From contig JAZRFV010000024.1 of assembly GCA_045643825.1 (NCBI GenBank), positions 10,399-74,398 on the forward strand: a stretch of DNA of 64,000 bases, read 5' to 3'. This stretch comes from Scatosoma sp045643825. GTDB taxonomy: Bacteria > Bacillota > Clostridia > Christensenellales > Borkfalkiaceae. Position 1 is the stretch's first letter; the number at the start of each line of letters is the position of its first letter. The position numbers were made by a program, and so were the translations under genes. Of this stretch, positions 19,556 to 29,700 are shown one piece after another. The notes beneath the pieces were generated by a model, which saw nothing but the letters and a program-made list of their open reading frames with translations, had not been told where the DNA came from and searched no databases.

Positions 19556-20484
19556 TATCTATCCTCCTTCTTGCCTTCCAGCAATCTACGAACACCCAAC
19601 GTCAAAGGCAATGCAATCAACGTACAAATGATACCCAACAAGCTGGCATACGTGTAACCACTCTTATTAGGGTATTTTTCCCCACTAACAAGGATAAACA
19701 AGTAGTAGCCGAGGGTACGCTCTTCGGGGTCTACGCTTGCGCCGTGGAAGGAATACAAGCTTGCTTGGTTGGTGAACAACGTTGCAACGCTCGCAACCAT
19801 GAAGGTAGCAATCGTAGGCAAAATCATGGGGATAACGATGAGGAAAAGCTCCTGATAGGGCTTAACGCCGTCCACTTCCCCTGCTTCGATGATTTCTGGT
19901 GCAATTTGATCCATCGAGCCCGTATAAATCAAAATCTGCGCACCAAAGCTTGCCCAAATATTAAAGAAATATAATGCGGCAAGTCTGGTGTCAGGATTTT
20001 GAAATAACGGAGTTACGTTTGGCTTGCCAAACACCTCGTTCAGGTATCCGGGGATTGCTTTGTCTGCGAAATATTTGAAAACGAGCACCAACAAAATCCC
20101 AGGCAAAACCGCGGGCAAGAAAAGGAAAAATTTGAAGAGTTTATCCATAACGTACTTCTTGTAGATATAGTACGAGAACAAAATCGCCAAAAGTCTACCA
20201 AAAATCGCCGTGAGTACCCAAACGAAAAGTGAGTTCCAAAATGCGTCCAAAAGTACTTTGAATTTCCAGTCATCTAATAGCCATTTGAAATTGGCGTTAC
20301 CCCAATCCCACACGAAGACGCCGTCAACGCTGTTGTATCTTTGGAACGACATTAGGAAGCTGTTAAAGTTTACATACAAGTAAAATATAGCCACCTGCAA
20401 AAGGGGCAACGCAACGAGGCAGATGTAGAAGATTAACTCCCCTACATCGCGCATCCCTTTGCGTTTCATATTCTTTATTGCCAT
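19555..20484 (-). CDS. CUT1 sugar ABC transporter permease (MalF/UgpA type)
   Basis: This 309-aa protein is the first permease of the importer. It has a long N-terminal segment, about six membrane helices and an EAA loop EAGEVDGVKPYQELFLIVIP near residue 210. AGGAGTG 7 nt before ATG 20484 supports the start. It lies 17 bp after the binding-protein gene and overlaps the next permease by the stop/start, the usual gene order SBP-MalF-MalG. The sugar is not identifiable from sequence. Confidence 0.92.
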   Translation of the reverse strand: MAIKNMKRKGMRDVGELIFYICLVALPLLQVAIFYLYVNFNSFLMSFQRYNSVDGVFVWDWGNANFKWLLDDWKFKVLLDAFWNSLFVWVLTAIFGRLLAILFSYYIYKKYVMDKLFKFFLFLPAVLPGILLVLVFKYFADKAIPGYLNEVFGKPNVTPLFQNPDTRLAALYFFNIWASFGAQILIYTGSMDQIAPEIIEAGEVDGVKPYQELFLIVIPMILPTIATFMVASVATLFTNQASLYSFHGASVDPEERTLGYYLFILVSGEKYPNKSGYTYASLLGIICTLIALPLTLGVRRLLEGKKEDR

Positions 20485-20501
20485 AAAGAAACACTCCTAT
20501 C

Positions 20502-22211
20502 TTATCTAATCAAACTGCTCCACTTGCTTTGTTGATAGTTGTACAAGCCGTTGAAGAAGCTCATTGCCGTTGCGTTGCCGTCCTTGAAGGATGCAAACGC
20601 ACCGCTTCTGGTTCTACCGTCGATAAGCGCTACGCCCATCCAAATATTCTTTTCGAAGTTAGCTTCGTTCTTATTAACGATATTCGCTGCCGAGAAAGGA
20701 TATACGATCTTCGCGCTACGTCTCATATCGATCAAGGTTTTACCATAGTAGGAAGCCGTTGCTCTATCTGCGTCCGATACGTTGTAGGTCAACGAACGAG
20801 GAATGGAGGTCTTCGCGGAGAATTTCGACATTTCCGCATCGGTATGCAAGAAACGCATGAATTCTTTTGCAAGTTCCATATTTTCACAGTTCTTGTTTAC
20901 GAAACCGAAGGAGCTGTTTACGGAGAACATCGTCTGATCGCCAGCAGCAGCTGCATTTACTTTCGGTACGGGCATGAAACCGAATTTTCTATCCATCTTG
21001 GATTCGCCCTTAAGGGTTTCCATTTCTTGGAATTTCGCAGCCGCTTCGTTTTCCCACCAAACGCCTTCTGCAAGCATTGCGTAACGGGTTGCTTCGTACT
21101 TACTCTGAATGAAGTCACCTTGCGCTTCCGTGTAGTCCTTTGCGTTCCAGGTAGTGCCGATATACTTCGTGGTACCGAACAATGCTTCTTGCATCTTCAA
21201 TGCGTAGTATTTACCAGCTTGTTTTTGCAACATGTAACCGTTGTCTTCGGTGATTGCAACCGTTTCCATGGTGATGTTTGCTTCAATTTGGCCAGGGATT
21301 TCCGTAATCGTCTTTGCTACCTGAACGGTACCGTTGAAGGTGTTGTTTACGGAGAATGCGTCGTAGCCTTCGTAGTCAGCCGCATACGAGAAGAAGGATC
21401 TGTCAACGTAGCCGGTGTAGTTACCAGAATAGCAGAAAGGAATGCAGCCCTTTGCAACGATTTGGTCGCAAAGTGCGATCATTTGCTGATAGGTTGCAGG
21501 AAGACCGTCGTCGTACGTACCGTCTTTACCGTCGGGGCCGTTCGATTTTGCAGCTTCAAAAGCCGTGCGGTCGTTGTTGTAGGTTACTTCCAAGGAAATG
21601 AAATCGCCTGCATCGTCAAAGTAGAAGCCTTCTTCTTCGAAGAGTTCTACGTCATAGGTGAAGCCGTAGAAACCATCGTAGAAGGGAATCATATAATACT
21701 TACCGTCTTTTTGCGTCATGAACGCTTTCGTGGTAGGATCGAGCTTTGCTTCAATCGTACCGCTTTCGCCGTAAGCTGCCATCGAACCCGTAACTACGTC
21801 GGAAATATCAGCAACCAAGCCTGCGTTTACGAGGGTGTAATATTCTACCGCTTCGGTGAAGTATACGTCTTTATCCAACTTATTGCTTTCAGCAAGCTTG
21901 TTACCCGAATACTTATTCTTGTCACCAACCAAGCTAATCTTAACGCCCTTTCTACCTTCTTGGAAGTGGGTAGCTTCTGCGTATTGCGCCTCAAAGCGCG
22001 CAATTGCGTCTGTGAGCCATTCGGTACCAACACCACCGTCAAAGGTAGCTACGCTAAGGTTTGCTTTGGTATCGTCTTGCTTGTTGGTATTTACAACCGT
22101 ACCGCCACCAAGGCCACCGCCAGGCTTACCGCCACCAACACCGCAGGCGCTGAATGCCGTCGTGCCCATCAACATCAATGCCATTACAGCAAAAAGTTTT
22201 TTGTTTTTCAT
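20502..22211 (-). CDS. Extracellular solute-binding lipoprotein of the sugar ABC importer
   Basis: The 569-aa product has a lipobox (TAFSAC) followed by a Gly-rich linker with GGGKPGGGLGGG. The fold signature is that of family 1 solute-binding proteins: ITDAIARFEAQYAEATHF-like N-lobe, DVYFTEAVEYYTLVNAG, VWWENEAAAKF, and MDRKFGFMPVPKV in the C-lobe. It should capture an oligosaccharide outside the cell and deliver it to the two downstream permeases. It is long for the family (usually 420-450 aa), suggesting a large ligand or extra loops. The ATG lies 1 bp after the stop of the preceding gene; GGATGG inside that gene's end serves as ribosome binding site. Confidence 0.9.
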   Translation of the reverse strand: MKNKKLFAVMALMLMGTTAFSACGVGGGKPGGGLGGGTVVNTNKQDDTKANLSVATFDGGVGTEWLTDAIARFEAQYAEATHFQEGRKGVKISLVGDKNKYSGNKLAESNKLDKDVYFTEAVEYYTLVNAGLVADISDVVTGSMAAYGESGTIEAKLDPTTKAFMTQKDGKYYMIPFYDGFYGFTYDVELFEEEGFYFDDAGDFISLEVTYNNDRTAFEAAKSNGPDGKDGTYDDGLPATYQQMIALCDQIVAKGCIPFCYSGNYTGYVDRSFFSYAADYEGYDAFSVNNTFNGTVQVAKTITEIPGQIEANITMETVAITEDNGYMLQKQAGKYYALKMQEALFGTTKYIGTTWNAKDYTEAQGDFIQSKYEATRYAMLAEGVWWENEAAAKFQEMETLKGESKMDRKFGFMPVPKVNAAAAGDQTMFSVNSSFGFVNKNCENMELAKEFMRFLHTDAEMSKFSAKTSIPRSLTYNVSDADRATASYYGKTLIDMRRSAKIVYPFSAANIVNKNEANFEKNIWMGVALIDGRTRSGAFASFKDGNATAMSFFNGLYNYQQSKWSSLIR

Positions 22212-22212
22212 G

Positions 22213-23643
22213 TTAAATATCCATCCTTTTTTTATTTTTCATAATCACAATCAACGTTGCCATTACAGCTAAGCTGATAATTACCAAAGAGTTCATAACC
22301 GAGCTACCGCACCCTTTTTTGGGTTCTTCTTGCGAAGGAGCTTCCGTTTCGGGTTGAGGTTCTACAATTTCAGGTTCTGCAGGCTTTTCTTCCTTGTTTG
22401 CTTCTTCCAAATCCAATTCTGCCGCAGTCTTTAATGCGTCGATTTTTGCAATATATTTAAGTTCCACAGCCTCTACTTCCGCATAGGTGGTCGCTTTTTC
22501 AAGCAAAGCCTTGCCTTCCGCAACGATTGCCGCGCCTTCTGCCGCCTGCGCTTCTCTATAAAGGCTTGCGTTGAAGGAAGCTTCTACATTGCCTACAGCG
22601 TTTGTGATAAACGCTGCAAATTCGGGTTTTTCAACGTCCATTAACACTTCGTTTGCCGCATTTTTGATACCTGCAACCTTGGTTGCTACTTCTTCAAAGC
22701 TCTGCGCGCCATCGATGAGGGTTTCCGCTTCCGCTTTCATTACGTTAAGAAGAGCCCATTCCTCTTCACCGTATGCGCTTTGATTGAAACCGTTGAAGAA
22801 CGTCGCCATATCCTGCTTTGCCGCCGTTTTTACGCCGTCAAGCTCCGCATAATATTCGTTCGTTTTCACCTGTGCCAACGCCGCGTAGAAACCGTCCATT
22901 ACGTCGCTCACCTCAACGAGAGACATACATTGTTCCAAGGCTCCCTTCGTACTTTGCACCAAAGCCGCAACTTCTTGCTTTTCTTTCTCAAGATAGATGG
23001 AATAATCTACCCCTTCAATTTCGTCGAGCGCTTCCATACGCACTTCTGCCAATTGATAATCCATTTGTGCAAATTTCGTACCGTCGTAGAAGAACGCAAC
23101 GTTCGTCGTCGTTCTATATGCCTTTGGCGTACCTTCACAACCGCCTTGGATATAGGTAAGCGAAGGGAAGGTCGTACCTGCGGGGATAGAAATCATAAAC
23201 CCATAGGTCAAGCTGGTCAAAGAAGACAAATGCCCTACGCCGTTTTTACCTGCCGCGCCGATTTGGGAATCACCCCAGCCACCATTCCAGTAAGCAAACG
23301 GCTGAGCAAACTTTGCGCCTGCGCTGTTCATATTCTCGAAGTTCTTCCAGTAGCCAAGCGAGGTGATATAGTTGTATTTTGCTGTGTTTTCAGGTAACTC
23401 GCCAGGAGGGTTGGTAAAGTCAGCGTAATCTTGTACCGTCAAGCGGAACGCGAAAATAAACTTACCACCGCTTCCCACAAAACCAATCGAGTCTACCTGC
23501 GTGTCGATATATTCCATACCGCCATCCGCGTTTGCCTTGGGCATAGCACTTACGTTGAAGCCCGCAAACATCGAAACCACCGCCAAAACCAAAGCCGTCA
23601 AAAGAACGAGCAATTTAGATTTTGCTTTTTTCAAAATTTTCAT
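22213..23643 (-). CDS. Surface protein with helical stalk and C-terminal GCGS-membrane anchor
   Basis: The 476-aa product has a signal peptide (cleavage near ANA-DG), a beta-rich domain at about 40-200 (GFVGSGGKFIFAFRLTV, FMISIPAGTTFPSL) and a long Ala/Glu-rich helical region at about 205-420. A Pro/Glu linker then leads to KKGCGSS, a hydrophobic helix and a KNKKR tail. The tail has the tripartite layout of a sorting signal but is not LPXTG. The same GCGS layout closes the giant protein immediately upstream, so the two probably share an anchoring route. No known domain name was recognised. AGGA 7-8 nt before ATG 23643 supports the start. It is translationally close to the ABC binding protein, so it may help present substrate. 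Confidence 0.7.
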   Translation of the reverse strand: MKILKKAKSKLLVLLTALVLAVVSMFAGFNVSAMPKANADGGMEYIDTQVDSIGFVGSGGKFIFAFRLTVQDYADFTNPPGELPENTAKYNYITSLGYWKNFENMNSAGAKFAQPFAYWNGGWGDSQIGAAGKNGVGHLSSLTSLTYGFMISIPAGTTFPSLTYIQGGCEGTPKAYRTTTNVAFFYDGTKFAQMDYQLAEVRMEALDEIEGVDYSIYLEKEKQEVAALVQSTKGALEQCMSLVEVSDVMDGFYAALAQVKTNEYYAELDGVKTAAKQDMATFFNGFNQSAYGEEEWALLNVMKAEAETLIDGAQSFEEVATKVAGIKNAANEVLMDVEKPEFAAFITNAVGNVEASFNASLYREAQAAEGAAIVAEGKALLEKATTYAEVEAVELKYIAKIDALKTAAELDLEEANKEEKPAEPEIVEPQPETEAPSQEEPKKGCGSSVMNSLVIISLAVMATLIVIMKNKKRMDI

Positions 23644-23677
23644 AATTTTTTCCTATTTTTGCTTGTTTTTTTTATAA

Positions 23678-23717
23678 CCGCTTGGTAGCGGAACGCATAC
23701 GCGTGCGTACGCGTTCC
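23678..23717 (-). other. Two adjacent intercistronic hairpins
   Basis: CCGCT-TGGT-AGCGG (23678-23691) and a near-perfect 28-bp palindrome with GGAACGC/GCGTTCC ends (23690-23717) sit between two genes of the run. No T run follows the second on the minus strand, so an RNA-processing or stability element is more likely than a full terminator. Confidence 0.55.
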
Positions 23718-23741
23718 ACCATTAAAACGGTTCGTGCCTAA

Positions 23742-26700
23742 TTATTCTTCGTCTTCTTTCTTTTTACGAAGTGCCATTGCCGCTACGCCAGCCGCCAAGG
23801 TCAAGCCCGTTGCCGCGCCAACTACGGAACCGCAACCAAGTTTTGCAAGGATGCCGCCCTTCTTGTCGTCGGTAGGAGCCGCAATCTTTTCAACTGCTTC
23901 AATCTTCGCCTTCAATTCTTCAACGATTGCCGCGAAGCCGTCCTTATCCGTTACATCTTTAATCTTCGTCATTGCTTCCGTGAGGTAGCCGTTGATTACA
24001 GCCGCATTTTCTTCGGTGTAGAGGTCGTAGTTGATAGAGTTTGCAATTTCACGTACAGCAGCCGTTGCTTCCGCCTTCGCATCGTCAAACGCCTTCTGGT
24101 TCGCTTCTTCAGACTTCAATACCTTATCCATCTTCGCCTTTGCGTCCGCTACGATTCTTGCGATTGCATCGGAATCACCGATAGCCGCGTCGATTTGTGC
24201 GTAAGCCGCAATGATGATGTTTTGGATTTCCGTCCATTCAGGAGCGTTGTAGTCGCCTTGTACCTTGTAGCCGTTAAGTTCATCCTTCGCTGCCGCTACA
24301 ACTGCTTCTTCAGCGTCTACCTGAGTAGAGGTCTTCACAGCATCCATAGCCACTTTCGCGTTTTCAACCAAGTTATTGATAACCTTCGTATTACCGATTG
24401 CGAAATCGATATCCGTGTAAGCCTTCGTAATGATTGCCTGGATTTGAGCCCATTCGCTTGCGTAGTAGTTATCCGCTACCTTGTAGGAATCAAGCTGTGC
24501 TTTCGCATTCGCTACAACCGTTTCCGCTGCAGTCCATTCAGCATCCGTCCACAAAGCATCCATCGTTGCCTTTGCATTTTCTACTGCAACGTAGATTTCC
24601 GTCCAGTTTGCAGCCGCGTCAATTGCCGCCTGCGCCGTGCTTACCGCCGCCGCGATAACAGCCTGATCGTCTGCTCTGTAATCAGCCGCATTCTTGTAAG
24701 CAGCAACTTCTTCTTTTGCCGCTACCTTGATTTCTGCTGCGCTTGCTTCCCAGTCAGCCTTCGTTACGATGCCATCCATCGTAGCCTTCGCGTCTTCAAC
24801 GATAGCGTTTACCGCTTTCTTCGAGAGTGCGGAAGAAATTTCAGCCTTCGCATTTTCAACGACTTGCGTCATCAAAGTCCATTCGGATTCAACGTAGTCC
24901 GTTTCTGTGAAGGTTGCGAAGTATTCGTCCAAAGCCGTCTTCGCTTCTACCTTTTGAGCATCGAGCATATTTACCCAAACGCCGCCTTGGTAGATGAATT
25001 CGCAATCTTCAATGATATATTCATAAGCATACTCGTTGCTACGGAATACACCGCCGATCTTAACGATAGAGCCTTCTTCAACGCCAGCCGTGTCCGCGGT
25101 CAAACGGATGAAGAACGTTGCAACGTCAACCGACTTTACGTTGTTGCTCATATCGATTTGCTTACCGTTTATGGTGATACCAGTACCCGAAACGAATACG
25201 AAGGGTTCTTCCCAATCGCGTACAGGGAGTTGAACGGTATAATCAGAAGGCGCGAGATACAAATCTTGTGCGCTCGTGCTAGTGGTGATAATTAAGAACG
25301 TACCAACCTCAACCTTTTCACACTTGATTGCCCAGCTACCCGTCCAAACGAACGTGGTTTCCTTAATCACGTATCTTACTTCTTGTTCAGCCCACAAGAA
25401 GGTACCGCCGATCGTTACCTCGTCGCCTTCCTGTACGCCGTCAAACGTTACGTTGAGGTAACCTTCCGATGCGTTCTTGAAGCTTGCCGTTACAACTTGA
25501 CCGTTTACAGCAACACCTACGCCGCTTTCAAGTACCAACTCGCCTTCCGTCTTAATAATGGAGCCTGCTGCCTTAAGTTGAAGCGCATTGTTTGCACCAC
25601 TCGTTGCAGAAGCACTTGCGCCATGGAGCTTCACGGAGCCAAGGTCTACATCGCTATATTGAATTTCCTTTTCCCAAGTTTCGCCATTCCAGGTGAATGC
25701 ACATTCTTTTACGAAGTACAAAGCACCCTGCGTATCACATACGAATTGACCGCCGATTACGAGCACGTCGCCTTCTACTGCGTCTACACCAAGCTCTACA
25801 ACGAACGCGTCGTCAATCGAATAGATGTACGCTTCTTCCAAAGCTTCGCCGTTCAAGGTAACGCCTACGCCAGCTGCTACAACGAATTGATCGTCCCAGC
25901 TATTTACGGGCAATTTCACGCCGTTCTTGGAAAGGAAGTAAACTTGCCATTCGCTGGATGCATCCGCATCAACAACCACTTCACCAACACCAACCTGAAC
26001 GTAATCGTTTTCGTATACGCTCCATACGCCGTTTGCATAGATGAAGGAGCTTTCTTCAACGATATATTGTTTTGCAATTGCTACGTTGTAGAAGTTACCG
26101 CCGATTGTCAAGATGTCGCCTTCCATAGCCGATACGCTCAAATCGATAAGGATTTGACCGCCGTAGGTCTTGAACGTACGGGTTTCAATCAATTCCCCGT
26201 TCATTCTGATACCCGTACCGCTTGCCCCGTTGAAGGTGAATACGTAGTCGTAGCTGTCAATGATAAGGTCACCGCCGTCCGCTCTTACCAAGCTAATGGT
26301 ATCTGCGGTCGTTTGGCTTTCAGCGACAACCAATGCACCCGTTTCGCAATCCTCATATTCCACTACAGGAATCCAGGTTGCGCCATCCCACATGAAGGAT
26401 ACTTCGTTGATGATATATTCTACACCGTATTTTTCGCTGTAGAAGGTACCGCCGATCGTCAAGATATCGCCTGCTTCGGGTACTTGATAAAGTGCAAGGA
26501 AGAATTCTTGAGGAATCTTAACCGATGCCGAAACGTCTTGATCGTTGATCTTAATACCAGCACCGTCCTTCCACTTGAAGGTTTCCGTCCAACCATTGTT
26601 GCCATCTTCAGGAGGCGTAATTGCCTGACCGTCCACTCTACGCATGTAGAAGTAAAGCCTATCTGCCGTCCATTGCGTGAACTTCATGTCGCCAAGCTCG

Positions 26701-29700
26701 TAGGTCGTGTAAACAACCTTGTTTTCCCAAGCTTTACCGTTCCAAACAACGGCGCTTTCGTCGATAACGTATTTAACGCCATTTGCATCTACGAAGGTAC
26801 CGCCAATCGTCAATTCGTCGCCTGCGTTTACTTCATTTTCAAGCGTGATGTACAACTGATCTTTCGTTGCACTGATCATCGTGAAGGAAACTGCTTGACC
26901 GTTTACCGTAACGCCTACGCCACTACCTGCTTCAAACGTGAAGCGGCTTGCCCAATCCGTAACGGGGAATTTCGTACCGTTCTTTGCGGTCAAGTAAACG
27001 TTCTTCGCGCTGGGTGCGTTACTCGTTGCACCAGAGCTGTGCGAATGAACAACCAAAGCACCAACATTCGTCGTACCTGCTACGGGAGTATCAGGGGTGT
27101 CGGGATTATCAGGGGTTTCACCGCCTTCATAGGCCGTCCAAGACGTGCCATCCCATTGTACTTGACAGTTTTTGAATACAAGCTTGAATTGTTTTTCAGC
27201 ATTGTAGAATACACCGTCGATGGTGAATACGTCACCAACAGCCGCGTCTTTACCCAAACCGATATACATGTCGCCAGGCAACTTAATATCCGTCGTCGTA
27301 AGGGTTTCGCCGTTCAACTTCAAACCAGCACCGCTGCCTGCCTTGAACGTGCAAACTACATCCCAGCTACCTTGATCCTTAGGAAGCTTGTCGCCTTCCA
27401 CCGTATAGATGTATACAACGTTTGCTTTACTGTCACTATTTGCACCAACCTTCGTTACGTTGTATGCCGTGAAGCCTTCGGTAGGATCTTCTTCGGGAAC
27501 TTCGGGGGTTTCATTTACTACCCATGCAGAACCATTCCACGTGAAGGAGGTTTCGGTTACTACAAACTGAATAGCCTGGAAGTACGCATACGTACCATTA
27601 TCCAATCTTGCCGAACCGGTGTTGTAGAAGGTACCGCCAACCGTCAATACGTCGCCTACCTGAGGAGCTACACCGATGTTGATGAACATCGAGTTGGGCA
27701 TCTTCATGCTGCCAACCTTAATAGGAGTACCATTCAAGGTAACGCCCACACCGTCTTTTGCAAAGAAGATTGCCGACCAACCGCCGTTACCATCTTGAGG
27801 TATAGCATATTTTTGACCATCCGCTCTTGCAAGGTAAATATGGTTGCTACCTTCGGTCCATTTTGCGAAAATCAACGAACCAACTTCGTGCGTTTCGTAT
27901 TCTACCTTTTCTTCCCAAGCCGTACCGTTCCAGGTGAACGCACTTTCTTCGATTACGTATTTTGCCATACCGCCAGCATACGTGAAGGTACCGCTTACCG
28001 TCAATACGTCGCCAACCTTTACGTTTGCGGAGTTAACATCAATGTACAAGCCAGAGTTAGAGCTTACCAACGCACCAAATTCAGCCTTTTCACCATTCAC
28101 TTTCCAACCGTCGCCGCTTTCCAAGGTAAATCTTGCTTTCCAAGTGCTATCTTCGATAGGAAGCTTTTGGTTATCCCATTTCTTCATGTAGATAGCGGTA
28201 GAAGCAGGCGCGTTCTTCTCGTTCATACCGTTACTGTTGTTATGTACGCCCAATTTACCGATTTCGTATACTACGTATTCGGTAGGAGCTTGATATTCTT
28301 CCGTCTGCCAAGCCGAGCCATTCCACCAGAAATCGCTGTCTTCGATGATGTATTTAATCTTAAGTTCTTCGTTAACGTATACGCCACCGAAGGTAACCTT
28401 CGCGCCGATTTCTTTTTGACCGTCAACCTTTAAGTAGAACTGATTGTCGTAAGCACGGCAACGGCTGTATGCGCTTGCAACACCGTCAACCAATACATGC
28501 GTACCGCTTACATAGGTCATTTCGATATAATCAGCTTCAACATCGATGAATTTGTTTTCGCCATCCGTCTTCAAGTAAAGACGTTCTACGTCGCTGTTAT
28601 CCTTCGGCAACAATCTACCAAGATTTACTTCCGTATATTCAACGGTAGGTACGTCGGGTTCTTCGGGTTGTTCAGGGGTGATTGCTTCCGCCTGCCAAGC
28701 CGTACCGTTCCAATAAATCACGCTTTCGGTGATCACGTACTTCATCTTGTAAGCTTCGTGGTAGTACGTACCGCCAATCTTCGCCATATCACCTTTCTGC
28801 AAAGCAACGCCTTCGGAAAGCAAAATATAGAGGTCCTTATCGCCGTTGTCGTTTCTGTTTGCGATTTTGTCCTTGTCGGTATAGATCGTTTCGCCGTTAC
28901 GGATAATTGCGAAACCTTCACCGCTTTCATACAAGAAGTTTTCACTGCCTTCACACCAAGCGATTTCGTTGTTAACAGGCGTAAAGTATACTCTTCCAGC
29001 CACATTACTCTTGGGTGCATAAGAAGTAACCGCACCAACCTCAACAACCGTGTATTCTACCTCGGGTTCTTCGGGTTCTACGGGAGGTTCTACTGCTTTC
29101 AATACCCAAGCCTCTCCATTCCACGTAAAGGAGGTTTCGGTTACTACGTACTGAATAGCACAACCAGTATTATAGAAGGTACCACCGATGGTCAATGTGT
29201 CACCTTCTTTAAGTCCGCCTTCAGCGATATTCTTTGCAAGGTCAACGTACATCGAGTTAGGATATTTAACTTGCTTAACGATTCTAACCGTTTCACCGTT
29301 CAATACAACGCCTACGCCGTCTTTCACAAGGAATTCTGCCGTCCAACCATTGTTGCCATCTTCAGGAATAGGATAGCTTTGGCCATCTGCTCTACCAAAA
29401 TAGAACGCCGTATTTGTATCGTTCTTGCTCATATAAAGCAAGGAACCAACTTCATGCGTTGCATATTCCGTCTTGTTTTCCCAAGCGTTGCCGTTCCATA
29501 CAAACGCCGTTTCCGCGATCGTGTATCTTACCTTTTCAGCTTCATAAATAAACGTACCGCTTACCGTAACAACGTCGCCAGGTTGTACGTTTGCACTACC
29601 AATGTTAAGGAACACTCTTCCATCAACGCTGATAAATTCATCAGGGGTGAATGCATTGCCGTTCAATTTGAAGCCTTCGCCACTTTCAAATTTGAATTTC

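Noticed and set aside
25383..28433. A 1,016-codon open frame on the plus strand
   Set aside because: It is antisense to the repeat gene and arises from its biased codon use; it has no signal, start site or recognisable domain. Other long plus-strand frames opposite minus genes were dropped for the same reason.
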